Assembly (NCBI GenBank): GCA_008931825.1
Contig: QXVZ01021357.1
Span: forward strand, 1 to 64,000
Direction of reading: 5' to 3'
DNA length: 64,000 nt
Source: Phallusia fumigata
Lineage: Eukaryota; Chordata; Ascidiacea; Phlebobranchia; Ascidiidae
Shown here: piece by piece, positions 23,663-36,170 of the stretch
Layout of the letters: each line of letters starts with the position of its first letter
Numbering within the stretch: position 1 is the first letter of the stretch
Translations under genes and position numbers: made by a program
The notes under the pieces: model-generated
The model's input: the letters and a program-made list of their open reading frames with translations, nothing else
The model's database searches: none
What the model was told of the DNA's origin: nothing

Positions 23663-25341
23663 ATGAAGTTCAACAAACTGAAGACGTCATCTCGCCGGAA
23701 GAACAGGAAGGAGTATTTCAATGCTCCTTCACATATCAGGAGAAAGTTTATGGGATCTCCCCTGTCGAAAGAGCTGAGGCAAAAGTACACAGTAAGGAGT
23801 ATGCCCATCAGAAAGGATGATGAAGTTCAGGTAAATTTAGATGTTGCGTTGTGATAGTTTAGCTAGTTTTCTGGTTATACAATCAGTAAATTAAACTGAA
23901 TCAAAAATTAAAGTATAGGAATTCCCACGTGTTGTAAACTTCAGTCTGTGTAGTCTTTTTGACAAACTTTGTAACAGCTTGTTTACGTTTAGTTTAAGTT
24001 TGACAAAAACTTAATGAGTTGATCTTGTTTGGCCTTCTAGCATTCTTAAGTCAAAAAATGATTATGCTGCACGTAACTCATCTTGAAGTATCAATAATTT
24101 ACCTTTTTGTTAGGTTTGTTGAATAATTTTGTTTGTTGGTTTCCGTTAATACATTAGCAGTCCGTTAATACATTAGCAGGCTTCTACAAAGTTAAAATGT
24201 AAGGTGCTAATTTGTGTCGCTTTCAACAATTCTACTATTATTCTGTTGGAATTTTATTTGTATTACCCTCCCAAACTGCGTTTTTTCACCATACTATTGC
24301 AAAAATCCCTAATATCCATGTTGCTTGAAAAAATATTGCTTTTTAAATTATGTGAAAATAGCAATTAAGAGTTTACCATTTAAAATAAAAATGGATATAT
24401 TTTGTCATTGTAATATTTGTTTCAACACCAACTAAAGTACCATCTTTAAAAAGTAAAATAACTTAAACACACTAAACATTTAAGTTTTTTGCAAATTGTT
24501 AATTTTGGTAAACCCAACTGTGTGTTATGGTTTTATTTTGACAAATAAATTTCGATTAAAGGTAAACATGGATCAAACCTGATAGATTTTTATCTTTCCT
24601 GATTTATGTAACATAGGTGTCATTTGTAATTATAGTTACCAACTGCGAGAACATAGTAAAAATATGCATGCACATTTTGTTTCAGATTGTGAGAGGTCAT
24701 TTCAAAGGCCAACAAGTGGGCAAGGTCATTCAAGTTTATCGGAAAAAGTATGTGATCCATGTTGAGCGAATTCAGCGTGAAAAGGCAAACGGAGCCACTG
24801 TCCATGTTGGAATTCACCCCAGCAAAGTATGGAAAAAATAAAAGGATATTTTTGCTATACTATTACAAATCAAATTTTTTGTGTTCTGGTAGTCAAGGAT
24901 GGCAGTATGGTACCATTTATGTTGAGTTATGAGTACCAAATGCCTTGTTATGAAGGGCGAATTCGTTTTTATGATTTTGCTGTATACCATACTTCCATCC
25001 TTGGTTAGGTATGCTATTTATTAAGTTGTGTATGCCTTTTTCAGTAAGAGGCTACTAAGCCTTTTGATGATTTTGGCTGTGTATAGTACTGCACTGTCAT
25101 TCTTGCTGATTGTCACCTTTACTTTTGTTAACAAAGTTCCTCTATTGTAAACATTTAAGGGAAAATACTAAGTCAACAAGCATATAAGCTTTATTTTGAT
25201 ACTTTTGCCAAGGTTGTGATCACAAAGCTGAAACTTGACAAGGACCGCAAGCGCATTCTCGAACACAAAGCCCGATCTCGCAGGGTTGATTTGGAAAAGG
25301 GAAAACATACTGAAGAAACAATTCAGCAAATGGAAACCTGA
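23663..25341 (+). CDS. RPL26: 60S ribosomal protein L26 (uL24)
   Basis: Three exons (23663-23830, 24686-24826, 25213-25341) encode 145 residues, the same length as human RPL26. The N-terminus [20 protein letters not shown], the KOW segment ([20 protein letters not shown]) and [23 protein letters not shown] are close to family consensus, as is the end ([20 protein letters not shown]). uL24 binds 25S/28S rRNA near the polypeptide exit tunnel. AATAAA at 25352 gives a very short 3' UTR, usual for ribosomal protein genes. The 855-nt and 386-nt introns are candidates for snoRNA hosting, but none could be assigned. Confidence 0.97.
24145..24182. repeat. Short direct repeat, two copies of about 18 bp
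   Basis: CCGTTAATACATTAGCAG occurs twice in immediate tandem inside RPL26 intron 1. Too small to be more than local slippage or duplication. Confidence 0.7.
24892..25004 (+). repeat. Near-perfect inverted repeat in RPL26 intron 2
   Basis: The left arm CAAGGATGGCAGTATGGTA and the complement of the right arm CAAGGATGGAAGTATGGTA differ at one position over 19 bp. The loop is about 70 nt. It could be a hairpin RNA, a tiny palindromic element or chance, and has no box C/D or H/ACA signature that I can confirm. Confidence 0.6.
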
Positions 25342-26572
25342 TTTTCCACATAATAAAACAAAAAAATTTCCTTGGTACTGGGACTAATTCAGCATGAGTT
25401 GTGTTAGTTGAGTTGATTTTGTTCTGTGTAAAAAAAGAATTAGACAACAATACCACTAAATCAATCACAAGGAAAGAAGTAGCTGTGCTGTATAAAAGTG
25501 TAGGTTGAAAGCGCCGAAGCTACATTGTAATTTAGATGCGTCATGTGACGGGGCTCACAAGGGAGTAAGTTAAGTGTAGAACTTGAACACTGACAGTCGA
25601 GTGTCAAAAGTTTCTGCTTTAATATGTGCCGCAAGTGCGTGGATTCAAAAGAAATACTTGAAAATCGTGTAGTTGAGTGGCGAATCAAATGTTGCGTTTA
25701 TGAAACGTTGGTTGAGGCAAGAAAAATGCGCAACCTAACTCCACTAACAGAAAGTGACTGATATGAGAAACTAATATTAAGACGTAACCTTGTAATGCTT
25801 AAACTCCTACTTATTTCAGTAGCATACCAGATGAAAGAACGTTAACAATATTTATTACAAATAAAACGTAGAAACAAAACACCAAAACAAAAGACGCACA
25901 ATTTACTGCGACATATCTGCTATGTCTAAGTGATCTCACATTTTAACTATACTGGTAAGAGAGAGTGAGTCTAGATTTAGGAAACGCGATAACTTATAGT
26001 GAGGAGCTGACGTGCTATTTTAACCCGGGGCGAGGTAGTGTCGCCCCGACACAAAGAAAATGATTACTTAAAACGAAAGGGTCCAAGAAAAAGGTTTTAT
26101 GGTGGCTACGTGTTGAAGGCGTGATTATTTTAGAAAGGAAGATTATACTGTAATTGTCTGAAGCCGGTTAACATAAAAGAAGTCATAAAATATTAAGTGA
26201 GGACGCCGCCTACAAAATATAAAACATAAACAAAATAAACATATTGCTACACAAACAGTTTTAAATTGTGACAGACAACGTTGCAAAAAAGATCCGTGCC
26301 GGAGCATCAAATATAATGATTTAATGTTTTGTACGTGATAGTCGGTTTAATATAACTAGTTATCAGGTTGAATTGTAATGAAAATGAAAAAAAAAAACTA
26401 AATACTTTAAACACAACCCCATACATTTTTGTGCGTGCATTCATGCATGACGATTACCGGGAAACTTCAAAACAACTAAGTTTCCGAAATTTCGTGTAAA
26501 CCGAATGTCTTCAGTGGTCGAGTTTTTTTAACTTTTTCTGCACAGCTTATTATTCTTGAATGATAGGGGGTA
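25342..26572. other. Intergenic between RPL26 and HAUS5
   Basis: No gene seen. It holds the RPL26 poly(A) signal at 25352 and a GC-rich 8-bp perfect hairpin at 26026-26048 standing out from AT-rich surroundings. The right end should contain the HAUS5 promoter. Confidence 0.5.
26026..26048. repeat. GC-rich hairpin, 8-bp stem
   Basis: CGGGGCGA and TCGCCCCG pair perfectly around a 7-nt loop (GGTAGTG). No run of T follows on the plus strand and no known RNA matches it. Confidence 0.5.
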
Positions 26573-29500
26573 ATGTCGGAGTCCCGCCAACTAGTCAAAG
26601 ATCTTCTTTCGTGGGCTGTGCAAGAACTTCAGCTGCCAACGGCGGACAAATACCAAACCTCCGTTGCTCATCAAAGTGAGCTTATACAAAACGCGGCCCT
26701 AAGAAAACTATGGAAACACTTGATTGGAAATGTAAAAAGTCAAGAACACGTAACAGAAATCAAGGCCAGCTTGGAATTAGACTCTCTGCTAAACGAGACC
26801 ACAGAATTAACCGAGTCCTGTGAAGCCAAGCAAAATGAACTGTCTGACGTTAAAAGAGAAATTAAAACTTTAGAGCATCAGCTGCTTAAGTGCAGACATG
26901 ACTGTTTTGAAACAGACCTAAATCTTCAGCAACTGGAAACCACCTCAAAAGTTTCTGACCATAAAAGGTTGTTTCATCAAGCCCACATAGCAAAGAGAAA
27001 AAGTGACTTGTCCACTGTGGCAGATACAGTGAAGACTTTGCACCAGAATAGAAAAGTATTGCAAGAACGAAATGCAGCTAGTGAAAAAGCATCAACATAT
27101 GCTGCTTGTATTACTGAAGTCAACCGGTTAGTTTCATCTATTGTGAATTGTTACACTGATGGCATGAATCAACGAAATTCAACATCTGTGGAAAGCATAG
27201 AGTTGTGGAAAATGGCTAGAGACATATTACAGAAACATAGTGGCACTACTGTCTTAAAGGTCCTAAACACCATTGCGAATAGTGAAATTGATAAGGCAAG
27301 TTTTTTTCAATTTTGTAAATTGTTATTTTGTTGTATAGTAAACCGTAGTTAGTACAACCTCGTTTTGAAAATACAATAATAAAAGGTCACTGTTTCAAAA
27401 TAAATTACTTATTTCTGTTGCTATTGCAGGTGATGAAATACGAAAAGTCCAGCCCTGATAAAGACCTGTCAGCGATTGAAAAGTCTTTTGGTTTGGAAGA
27501 CAGTAGCATTGGGCAAAATCCAGCATCAACAATACAAAAAATGCTACAAGTATATTTGTGCATATTTTTGTCTCCGTATTTCACTTCACTACTGTCATTT
27601 ATCACTATTTTCAGACACACAACTTGGAAAGTGCCCAAGAGTTTCTTGATGTCAAAGAAAACATGCAGTTGGCTGGCTTAAAACAGAAGCAGAATGCAGA
27701 AATGAAGTTGAGACTGCAAGACATGATCTCTGCCAAGTTTAACGACCAAAACAGTGACCAACTTCAATCTGCCTTGTATGTTTTATTGCCTGTTACACCG
27801 TGTAATATAAAGTACCTCTAAAACATGTAGGCTATAACAAGCCAATGCACTTTGTGCAATGTTTGTTTGTTTAAGTATTTTTTAATTGGAAAGCTAAAAT
27901 CATAGAATGAAATTGTGTGTACCATCATTGGTAAAAATAACTGAACTTATTTTTATCATTGTGTTTTCAGTGAAACACTTGATTCTGAAATTGAACTGTC
28001 ATCACTTACTGCAATGTACGAATCTCTTCAACAGTCCGCAGCAGAACTCCAAGAAGATTTTAATCGCAAGGAATCTAATGATAAACAAATTCAAGCAGTC
28101 CTAATGGAAATAAAAAACTTTAACTCTGAGCTGGTAAATATGACTTGTGTTTACCCTTAATTTTGTTAGGTATATTTAAGTAATTATTTGTATTGTTTAG
28201 ATGGAGAATCAGCGTCAAATGGTGGCAGCCACTGAACAAAATTTAAAGTTCAGATCAAGTCTTGCAAAACAACAGGAAGAAGCAATGACCAAAACCAAAG
28301 CAACCATACATGATAAATCTACCGAATTGCAACAATCATCAGCAATTTTACAGCAATCTCTAAATGATGAATCGACCAGTTTTCAAAATGCTGATATCCT
28401 GCAAATGATGAAAGTCTGCATTGGTTTGTAAGTGCATAATTTCATTTACTTTCTTCCTGTATCTTTTATTTTTTCATCTATTTTTCACATCTAATGTTTT
28501 TCAGAAAAATGATTCCAATCTGTGACTTGTTTATTCACCGTGCATTGAAAACAGACCACAGTAGTGGTGGACTTGCTTACAGCAAAGTAACTTCTTCACT
28601 TGATGCTATGGAAATTGTAGTATGTTCAATTGTGTACACAAGTTGTCCATTGTATAAGAGATATTTTTGTTTACAGTCTCCATGTGAAGTATTGGAAAAA
28701 ATACAGAAAATAAAGACCGACTGCAGTTATCAACAATCAAAGGAAAGCCAGATACTCACAGCAGAGAAAGAGAATCATGCAACTGCAGAGCAATTAGGAA
28801 GTAAGTTGTGGATGTGTATGTACATTTGTTAATACATTTGAATGCAAACACTATTGTGTCAAAGCTTAATGTATCTGGGGTTAATCCCAATATTCACTCA
28901 CTGTTTTCAGCCCTTCTCAGGTATTCCTAAATTTGACCTGTACGTTGAGTCTGGAGAAAACGATTTTTTGGGCTTTTTTTGGTAAATAGTCACTTACAAT
29001 TCTGTGTTGAGTTGAAATAACATTTTTGGAATGGTTGTAATGTGTTACCGAGCTACAGAGATTAAGTCGTGCAACAGAACAAGTTCAAGTTATGATGATT
29101 TGGAGCTGCCAGTTAATCCATAAAAATCCCCTAACGGTAAATGATAAAAAACAAGTTTGGATCATCCTGCTCTGGATTGTAAAATACGCAGCTATGTCCG
29201 GTTAATATTTTCCTTGTTTTTTTTCAGTTTCGCAATAAAATTACCTTTGAATGTTTGTTTTTTCCATGTGCATAATATTTTTGTTTTGATTTAATATTAA
29301 GTTTCTGCCGTTGTATCATCTCTCTTTGTTGCAGAACTTCTAGATCAGGCAAAGACGTTTTCTGGCGAGCAAACGGCCGAGTTGGTTCCTCAGATAAATC
29401 GTGGCTTAAAATCGGTCAATGTTTTTGAACATGAAACCAAAAAGTTTGAGAAAGCAGTGCAGGAATGGTGAGTAGCTACCTGCAAAGATGTTGAAGAGTT

Positions 29501-29623
29501 ATTTTCTAGGTATCTTAAATCGAAACTCTTTCTAGGTATGATGAGCCTGCGCAGGAATCCGTACCGTGGTTGACATTTGAGGGATCAACGATATCCGAAC
29601 TAAAACAGAAACTGGCTGACTAG
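26573..29623 (+). CDS. HAUS5: HAUS augmin-like complex subunit 5
   Basis: Nine exons in continuous phase (26573-27295, 27430-27549, 27615-27775, 27971-28133, 28201-28427, 28505-28616, 28677-28800, 29335-29467, 29536-29623) give 616 residues; human HAUS5 has 633. The start reads LLSWAVQELQLPTADK, then LRKLWKHLIGNVKSQEHV, matching the human CWAVEEMGVP and IWAYILQHVHSQRTV blocks. The end (VQEWYDEPAQESVPWLTFEG) matches the human WWEQPGQAAL region. The rest is coiled coil. Augmin docks on spindle microtubules and recruits gamma-tubulin for branching nucleation in mitosis. Intron 1 has a GC donor (AAG/GCAAGT). The GT-only reading would run out of frame into a stop, so the GC-AG choice is supported by the downstream frame. 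Family identity is strong, though the protein evolves fast. Confidence 0.87.
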
Positions 29624-30351
29624 GTGTTCTAAATTTCAAGTTTCTTTTTTTGTTTGGGAAAAATAGAGTACATGGTCTTCTATTAATTTTTGTAAATGTC
29701 CAAAGCCCCGATTTCAACGAAAATCATTAAACGCCTTCTTCCTGATAATCAGTGATTTCTAGCAAGTACAACTGTCCAAAGCGGGAATATTTTAGTTCGT
29801 ATTAAAGTAATTCTTTGATTCTTAACATATTATGCAAGTTCAAGGTATGTAGTACGTATCCGATAGACGAAACTCGATTTATTTGGTATTCTTCGGAAGT
29901 ATTAGCCATCCAATCGCTCTACAAAAAAATGGTGCACTGGACAGCAGGATGAGTAAGAAAACCCTCTATTGTAGAAAGACCGCCACAATTTAGTTTTTCG
30001 ACTGTAAACCCACAACAGTGCTACTGCTGAAAACAGGCTTCTACATATAATGTCATTATAACCTAACGTAAACTCAAGTTACATGAGCTTAGTTTGTTTG
30101 TCGGCAGCAAATGTAAGAACTGTAAGAGCGCTGTTGTAAAGTATTTTAGCATTTCTCGACAATTTCGTTTATTCAAACTGATAAAAACGTTGTCACGACA
30201 GTGCGTCAGAAAAATTCGGAATGGCAAAACAGCGGGCTTTGCTGAATTACACTTGCAACAAAAACAGTCACTAACATAAACACTGTTCTTTACGTGCACA
30301 GAAAACGCTTCCAGCAATACAAATATTGAACAAAGAAACAGTAGCAACGAG
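29624..30351. other. Convergent intergenic region, HAUS5 and SLC16-like
   Basis: Holds both 3' ends. Nothing else recognised. Confidence 0.5.
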
Positions 30352-30412
30352 TTAAGTGGGATTCGAACTCGCGACGCGAAATTGCAACTCAGGAGATTGA
30401 CTGATATCACTT
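30349..30412 (-). repeat. tRNA-like fragment overlapping the transporter's last exon
   Basis: On the minus strand a GAGTTCGAATCCC block (B-box and T-arm like) lies 35-45 nt after a GTGATATCAGTC block. The span is about 60 nt, too short for a tRNA, and the acceptor stem pairs only over five bases. It may be a degenerate tRNA-derived SINE head that now supplies the C-terminal codons. Confidence 0.35.
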
Positions 30413-33400
30413 CGTTGATTTTTCTTAATTTTTTGGTGTTGAAAATGCAGCAGCAACATTCCGACTGATGACGCGGCGAACATTGATGCCCCGATGTAAA
30501 AAACGTTTGAAAGCTTTCCAGTCTGATCAACTGTAACGCCTGTAAAAAGCAACACAGAAATATATTACAAAATCCATACACTTCGAATTTTTATCGGCCA
30601 GTTAGCAATTTTGCATTTTTGAATGTAGGAAAAGTCTAACATCAACTTTTAGCATACAATGAAGAATCGTTATAGCTTTTTCAATATTTCTCCAAAAACG
30701 TCGGTATCGTCATATACTGTACTGCGGTGATTTTTAAATTACACGCACTGCAGGAAAAATGTTTCGAATTGAAGCAACGATCTACCATTTTTTAAGCACT
30801 TTGCGAAATAGTCAGCCACCGTTGCAAACCATTGCATAGCCCCGAAATATCTATCCTGCTGTGGGATTCGTACCCAACGGCCACAGGCTGTCGGTTGCTG
30901 CCAGGGGCGTACTGGCAGTTTTCTACGTGCCGGAGCTCTTCGCACAATCTACATTTTTTCCTCGATCCCAGTGACCCATCATTCACCTGTAGGGTCACGC
31001 TCCGTGCAGAACTACTACCATAGGTCGCTCCTATGTAGCTAAAATCCGATTCCGAATCGGTTGCCGAAACCTTGCGGTTGTTTTCATCAAAAATTGTCGC
31101 CAAATGGAGGTTTCGTGTACTTATATATATTGCTATATGTTGCGCTTGCGAGCAACCAAATAACAATAAAATCTATTCCAATTAACACAAAACCAGCCCA
31201 CCTGTGAGCAAATTGACAGCGGAGAGAAATAAAAATCCAAATAAATTGATGTAGGAGTTGGTAGCAGCAAAATACTTCTCGGGAAAAAGTTCAACAATGT
31301 AGTTCACCAGAATGCCATCTGTGGGGCCCTCCAGGAGCCCAATTGCGACACACAAAACCATAACAGAAAGGTAACCTCGCAATGTAGGCAGAATTGCAAG
31401 CAAAATAGCAGCTGTCAGAAATTCACAAGACTGTAAGAAAAAGGCAAATAAGTTACAAAATTGCGACACAGTCGAATTTGTTACATTTCCTGCGTGTGAT
31501 TTATTTAAGTCTGTTTTTAGAGTTCCATTTCTTAATATGTCTGGTATATTATAGTGATATTCTTCAACAATAAAGTATGTAAGTATTACCAACACTACAT
31601 CTAACAGATGTCATTATTATTACGAATGTGAAACATGTGTAAAATGTTTCAATTATATGTTCTTTTACACATTTCAAAACATAACTGCCAGAGAGCTCTC
31701 AAATAGCGAATACATTGTAATACTAACGTTTTAACATTTGTGCTGTCGTCATCAGTACTAAATGAAAAGAAGGTTTAACTTATGCGCAAATCCCAATTTT
31801 TACAAACATCTTACCACGAAAAACTTGCGCCTTGATTCCTTTAGTTTGTGGAAAAACGCTCCAACAACAAGCTTCGCGGTGATCTCCCCAGCAGCCACCG
31901 CCGACGGGAGAAACGACGCTTGTACTTCACTTAACCCAAGTTCTACATACAACGAAAGTCTGACCTCGAGCAGTTAAAATCCAGGTTCCTGAAAGACTCT
32001 AAGACTTCTAAAGAGTCTTATCCAAGTAGGGTCACGAAAAATTCACAGGCGGGTATTGTTTGAGTTTTCTTGTGTTGCCTTTTCCGATTTTTAACAAACC
32101 AACGTACCTTGAATGCCGTAAGGAGCGATATAAGTAGCCGTTATAGCGACACCACCGGCGTATCCACTAAAGAAGAGAAGCACAACGTAGGTGGCGGGTA
32201 AAGCGAACAAACCAAGATCGAATTGAAAATAGATTGACTGCAACGTTTTTGATCCCCAACAGTTTTGAGCAGCTTCTTGCTGAAATGTTGGCCATACTGT
32301 ATTTCATAACAAATGCACCCTGTTCAAGTGTTAAAACACTTCAAACCAGTAGGCGCTACCATAGGCACTTTTCGCGATAGGTTACTTTTTTGCAAGGATA
32401 CACCAAACTGAAGCCTAACTATCTTGGGATATTTGTATTTGAAGTCGCAAACCGAACCATACTTAAAACAATTGGATTAAATGTAAAACGAGATATCGAC
32501 CTTGTCTTGTGCAGAAGCAGATTTGTTTTCTGTCTCTCTCATGTTTGTTTTAGGATCCATTGTTCCTCCAACAGCTACCGTGTGAATGTAGATTGCCGAA
32601 ATTATCTACAAAACAAACACATTCAGGAACGAAACATACTTGCCTCTCTTTTCCTAAGTAAAAAATAGTTTTCTATCTTTATAGATTTGTAAATAGATGC
32701 CTGGGAAAATCAATTTCTAAAAACGCCAACCCACTAGGTCCATTGAGTTGGAGCAATATCTTTTTAAGTTATTGAGAATCACAAGCAACCAGGGTAGGAA
32801 TTTGATTTTAAGACCTTACGAGAACCTACCGTGCCAACCACTCGTCCATCTTAAATGTCATGTTTAATGTTTCTTGCGGTTACCTTCCTACATTGTTTAA
32901 ACAATAAGGCAAAATGCTTACCAGTATTGCGCCTCTCCATGCGTAGCTCGATATAAGAACTTGCCAAGTTGGACAGCCGACGAAAGGACCAAGTCCATAG
33001 CCCATAAACACGAGCTGCAAAGCTAAGACTCGTCTATTTTTCGGTACACAGTTGGTCACATTCCTAAGTACCAATGGTAACTGCATGCCAAAACATAAAC
33101 CTTAAACAAAGAAATAGCTAACTAAATAACGAAGTCATTGATACTTCACCGCCCTAAGTGCATTTAAAACAGAGATTGTCAAAGTGGAACTTCTGCGATC
33201 CAAAAGCAAGTTTCGTCAAAAGTTTTAACATGTCCAGAATGATTATAACTTCTTTCGACATACAGTACCTAAATACCGTATCACCAAAACGTTTTTGCTA
33301 CATAACACATGTCACGGCTTAATTAAGCACTCTATCTTCACATATACAGATTTATCGCACACTTTTATCACAAGCACCTGGAACCGCTCCAAATAAGGCG

Positions 33401-34279
33401 ACAACGCACCAAAAAGGAAGATTGATCGCAGCGAGTGAGGTAGATGTAGCAGCGAGCAGACCGCAGGCTATCATCAGGTTTCGCAAGGACCAGTACTTCA
33501 CCAAGAGGGGACAAAGCAAACCTGTGATTGTTTTTAATTTGGGGTAATTGTGAGCAATGAAATTTAGTGGGCAGCTTCGCTGCGCACACGCTATGAGCTT
33601 CATCCAATCAAGCATTGTTTCACCAACCGGGAGTAAGAATAAAACAAAAGAACAATATTTTAAAGAACATCGGCGCGTCTTACTCTATTTAACCCTCTTC
33701 CCCCAAAATTAAACTCGTTTCTTAAATTTTTCACGGGCTTGCCACATTGGACAAAACAGGACACATTAGGGCACTAATATACAATCTTATTCAGGTCCCG
33801 ATCTGACTATATCTGCATTTTGTCTGCAGCCCCTGTGTATGTTTTACAAAATGTTGTTTGTTTTACAAAGAAGGGGGACACGAAACCATTTGGTATGGTG
33901 CACAAAATTTTGGAAATCACTGAGGTTGAGAATTAAGTCCCTTTCCCTTTTTCGATCCTCTTAATTGTCGCTATTCTGAAACATGCTTCGTGGAAACGTA
34001 ATTACGACGTGCAATACCAAATCGGCTCTACCTTCGTACCCCTATGCCCAGGTAGTGCGCGCGTCTGTTTGCACAGCAAAAACTTGTCTTACCAGATGTT
34101 GCATAACCGATGTAGAAGGCTCCTAGCACCATTGACACTTGGGTGTATTCGATTCCATACTCATACATCCAATCCATATAGAACATGGAATAACAACGGT
34201 CCGTCGTGCTGCGTATCATCGCAAACACAAGTCCAAAGAACACAAGCACCCATGGCCAGTAATCCTTGTTAGTAACCAT
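30352..34279 (-). CDS. SLC16-like (monocarboxylate transporter family) membrane transporter
   Basis: Seven exons (34279-34093, 33521-33378, 33100-32922, 32279-32108, 31942-31815, 31430-31202, 30539-30352) join in phase to 408 residues. The N-terminus DYWPWVLVFFGLVFA matches the family's helix-1 motif (D-G-G-W-G-W) only partly. Helix-rich segments follow, including GYGLGPFVGCPTWQVLI (the family's glycine-rich helix 4) with AWRGAIL after it. After a central loop come GLSEVQASFLPSAVAAGEI and an SVMVLCVAIGLLEGPTDGIL segment, typical of the second half of an MFS fold. Family members carry monocarboxylates, aromatic amino acids or other solutes across the plasma membrane; substrate here is unknown. 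The protein is shorter than most SLC16 members, mainly in the termini. The last exon overlaps a tRNA-like sequence (see separate entry). Confidence 0.75.
30868..30960 (-). repeat. tRNA-derived SINE-like sequence
   Basis: A minus-strand GGGTACGAATCCCAC block resembles a B-box and T-arm. It is preceded by a GC-rich stretch with GGCACGTAGAAAACTGCC, in the last intron of the SLC16-like gene. No full cloverleaf is possible. Assignment rests on the B-box and local GC content only. Confidence 0.3.
32788..32852 (-). repeat. tRNA-like SINE head
   Basis: The minus strand reads GACGAGTGGTTGGCACGG followed about 25 nt later by AAATCAAATTCC, an A-box and B-box arrangement. It lies in an intron between the exons at 33100-32922 and 32279-32108. 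Mismatches in the B-box suggest it is not a working tRNA. Confidence 0.4.
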
Positions 34280-36170
34280 GTTACAAATTTACACAAGAAT
34301 CCTTCGCCACCTGTTTTGAATAGGCGTGCTGTAATACAAGGTCACTATCGCACTGGAGCCTATGCAAATAGTATTGAAGTTCAATGTAAGTAACTATAAC
34401 AAAACGGCTCTTTTTCTTCTCTGCCACTTCAGACGCTTCAAGTAGCTTTCACAACCCTTGTGATTGTAAAACCACTTGGCCTACCGTTTAAATTGAATGT
34501 ACAACCACATGTACCGCTACAACAACATGTTTTTGTACAAACTGCAATTTTATCAACGGTCGAGCAAACAAGTGCATCTTTTTCTTTCACGCTGTTCCAA
34601 TAAGTTTATCTTCGTTTTGTACCATTTCCAAACTGTTTCCTTTTTACGCGCCAATCACAGTTGCGTCCCAAAGCCAATGCTGCTATGTTGTGCCATTTTG
34701 CCCTTATTGTCACACATAGTGCAGCGCTTTTACCCCAAATGTAAAACGCTTATGCTCATAAAGAATTAACCGGCATACTGGTGCGCTCTTTGTTTGACTG
34801 GTCACGCTGTAATACAAATTGACACAGGCTGTTGTTAAGTGTGCGTATGCCGCGACTACGCTTACACTACAATTGGTGTTAATGCTATATGGTAGATGTG
34901 TCCGAGCATTTCCAGTGAATGCTGAGGAAGAAAACGAAACTCATTTGAAAAATAAGGAAGCTGCCTCTCCTACTGCGTTTGCCTTGCGTAATATACAGGC
35001 ATCTGTACAGCGAACTCGACCAAATGCCTTCTTTTCTTTGCTTTCTTCTTGTGTATGGTATTCACCTGTTGTGTCATACTTCTTCTGATGATTCTCGAAT
35101 TAATACCTAGCGGCGGGACCCAATAACAGTTGATTTCAATTAAAAAAGGGCATTGCAATGGAACACGCCTGAAGCAGAAAGCTTTAAACAAAGAAAATTA
35201 CGCTGACGATTTTCGACGATTCATCTTACGTCCCTTACATGGAACAGTAATAACGTTTAATCTATTTTGATCTGTAACTCAGATTAAACCTCAAAATCGT
35301 TCGAATCCACGCGCAACGATTGCTTGATATTGGGTAAAGGTCTGATGCTACAAAATATCACTAGTCATGTTATCTCCTGCGAAGCTGGATGGGGTTTCTT
35401 TGTTCAGTGATCGCTATTTACTGCTTTTTAGAACCGGTAGGTTGGACTACCGTAGTCCAACCCAGTGGAGTTGCCATTTGTCGTTTCTACAGCGAGAATC
35501 CCAATTTCTTTTGCCCAGTTGCTTGTCCACCTTATACCATTGTTCCCGTGAGATATATCTTGGAGCATTTACAACTTTGCGTTTTTTGCAGCTGTTTCTC
35601 GTTTTTGTGCCACAAAGGTGCGATGTTTACTTATTTGGTTACGTTTTTAAGCGCAAAAGCTAAATTCAATATAATACCACATGTCTTCCTATTCCTTCAC
35701 CCAGTCGTCAACGTCTTGTGTATCGTGTGAATTTACAATACATCGTCATTCCTATTCTTTTACTGAGTCTTCTTTCATCCCTATTTCTTTCAACATATTG
35801 AAAAAAAGTAACATGTGAATTGAATAACTGTCAAATTACACTAATTGGTAAAAATACTACTACTTGGGTTTTATTCTCTTTTGCCGATTTGTAGAAAGTA
35901 GGGCCTTTGTTTTTGAAAATTTCAGGAACTTTTTACGCTGTTTAATCCGGGATGTTTTGTCTAAAAACCCAGTTAGGTTTTTACATGCAAAAGTGATACG
36001 AGCTTCAGTCTTACATCGTTTGGTCAACGGCCCGCACATTGAAAACTGAACACACTCTGGTTTTTGCTGATCTATTTACCTCGAGTGGCGTTTTTGAAAA
36101 TTATCGTTTGACGCTTGCGGCGCTCTGGGTCAATGAAGAAAAGGCTTAAACGCAAGTATTAACTTTAAGG

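Noticed and set aside
25056-25110. Box C/D snoRNA in RPL26 intron 2 (TGATGA near 25066 and CTGA near 25107)
   Set aside because: Boxes are only about 40 nt apart and the flanks do not form a terminal stem.
30349-30412. A functional tRNA gene on the minus strand
   Set aside because: A convincing T-arm is present, but the length to the candidate 5' end is about 60 nt, the acceptor stem is incomplete and no anticodon arm fits. Kept only as a tRNA-like repeat.
35367-35730. Overlapping 98- and 113-codon open frames in the gene-free interval
   Set aside because: Two overlapping frames with similar length and low-complexity Phe/Leu/Cys content suggest chance; no conserved motif or splice structure.
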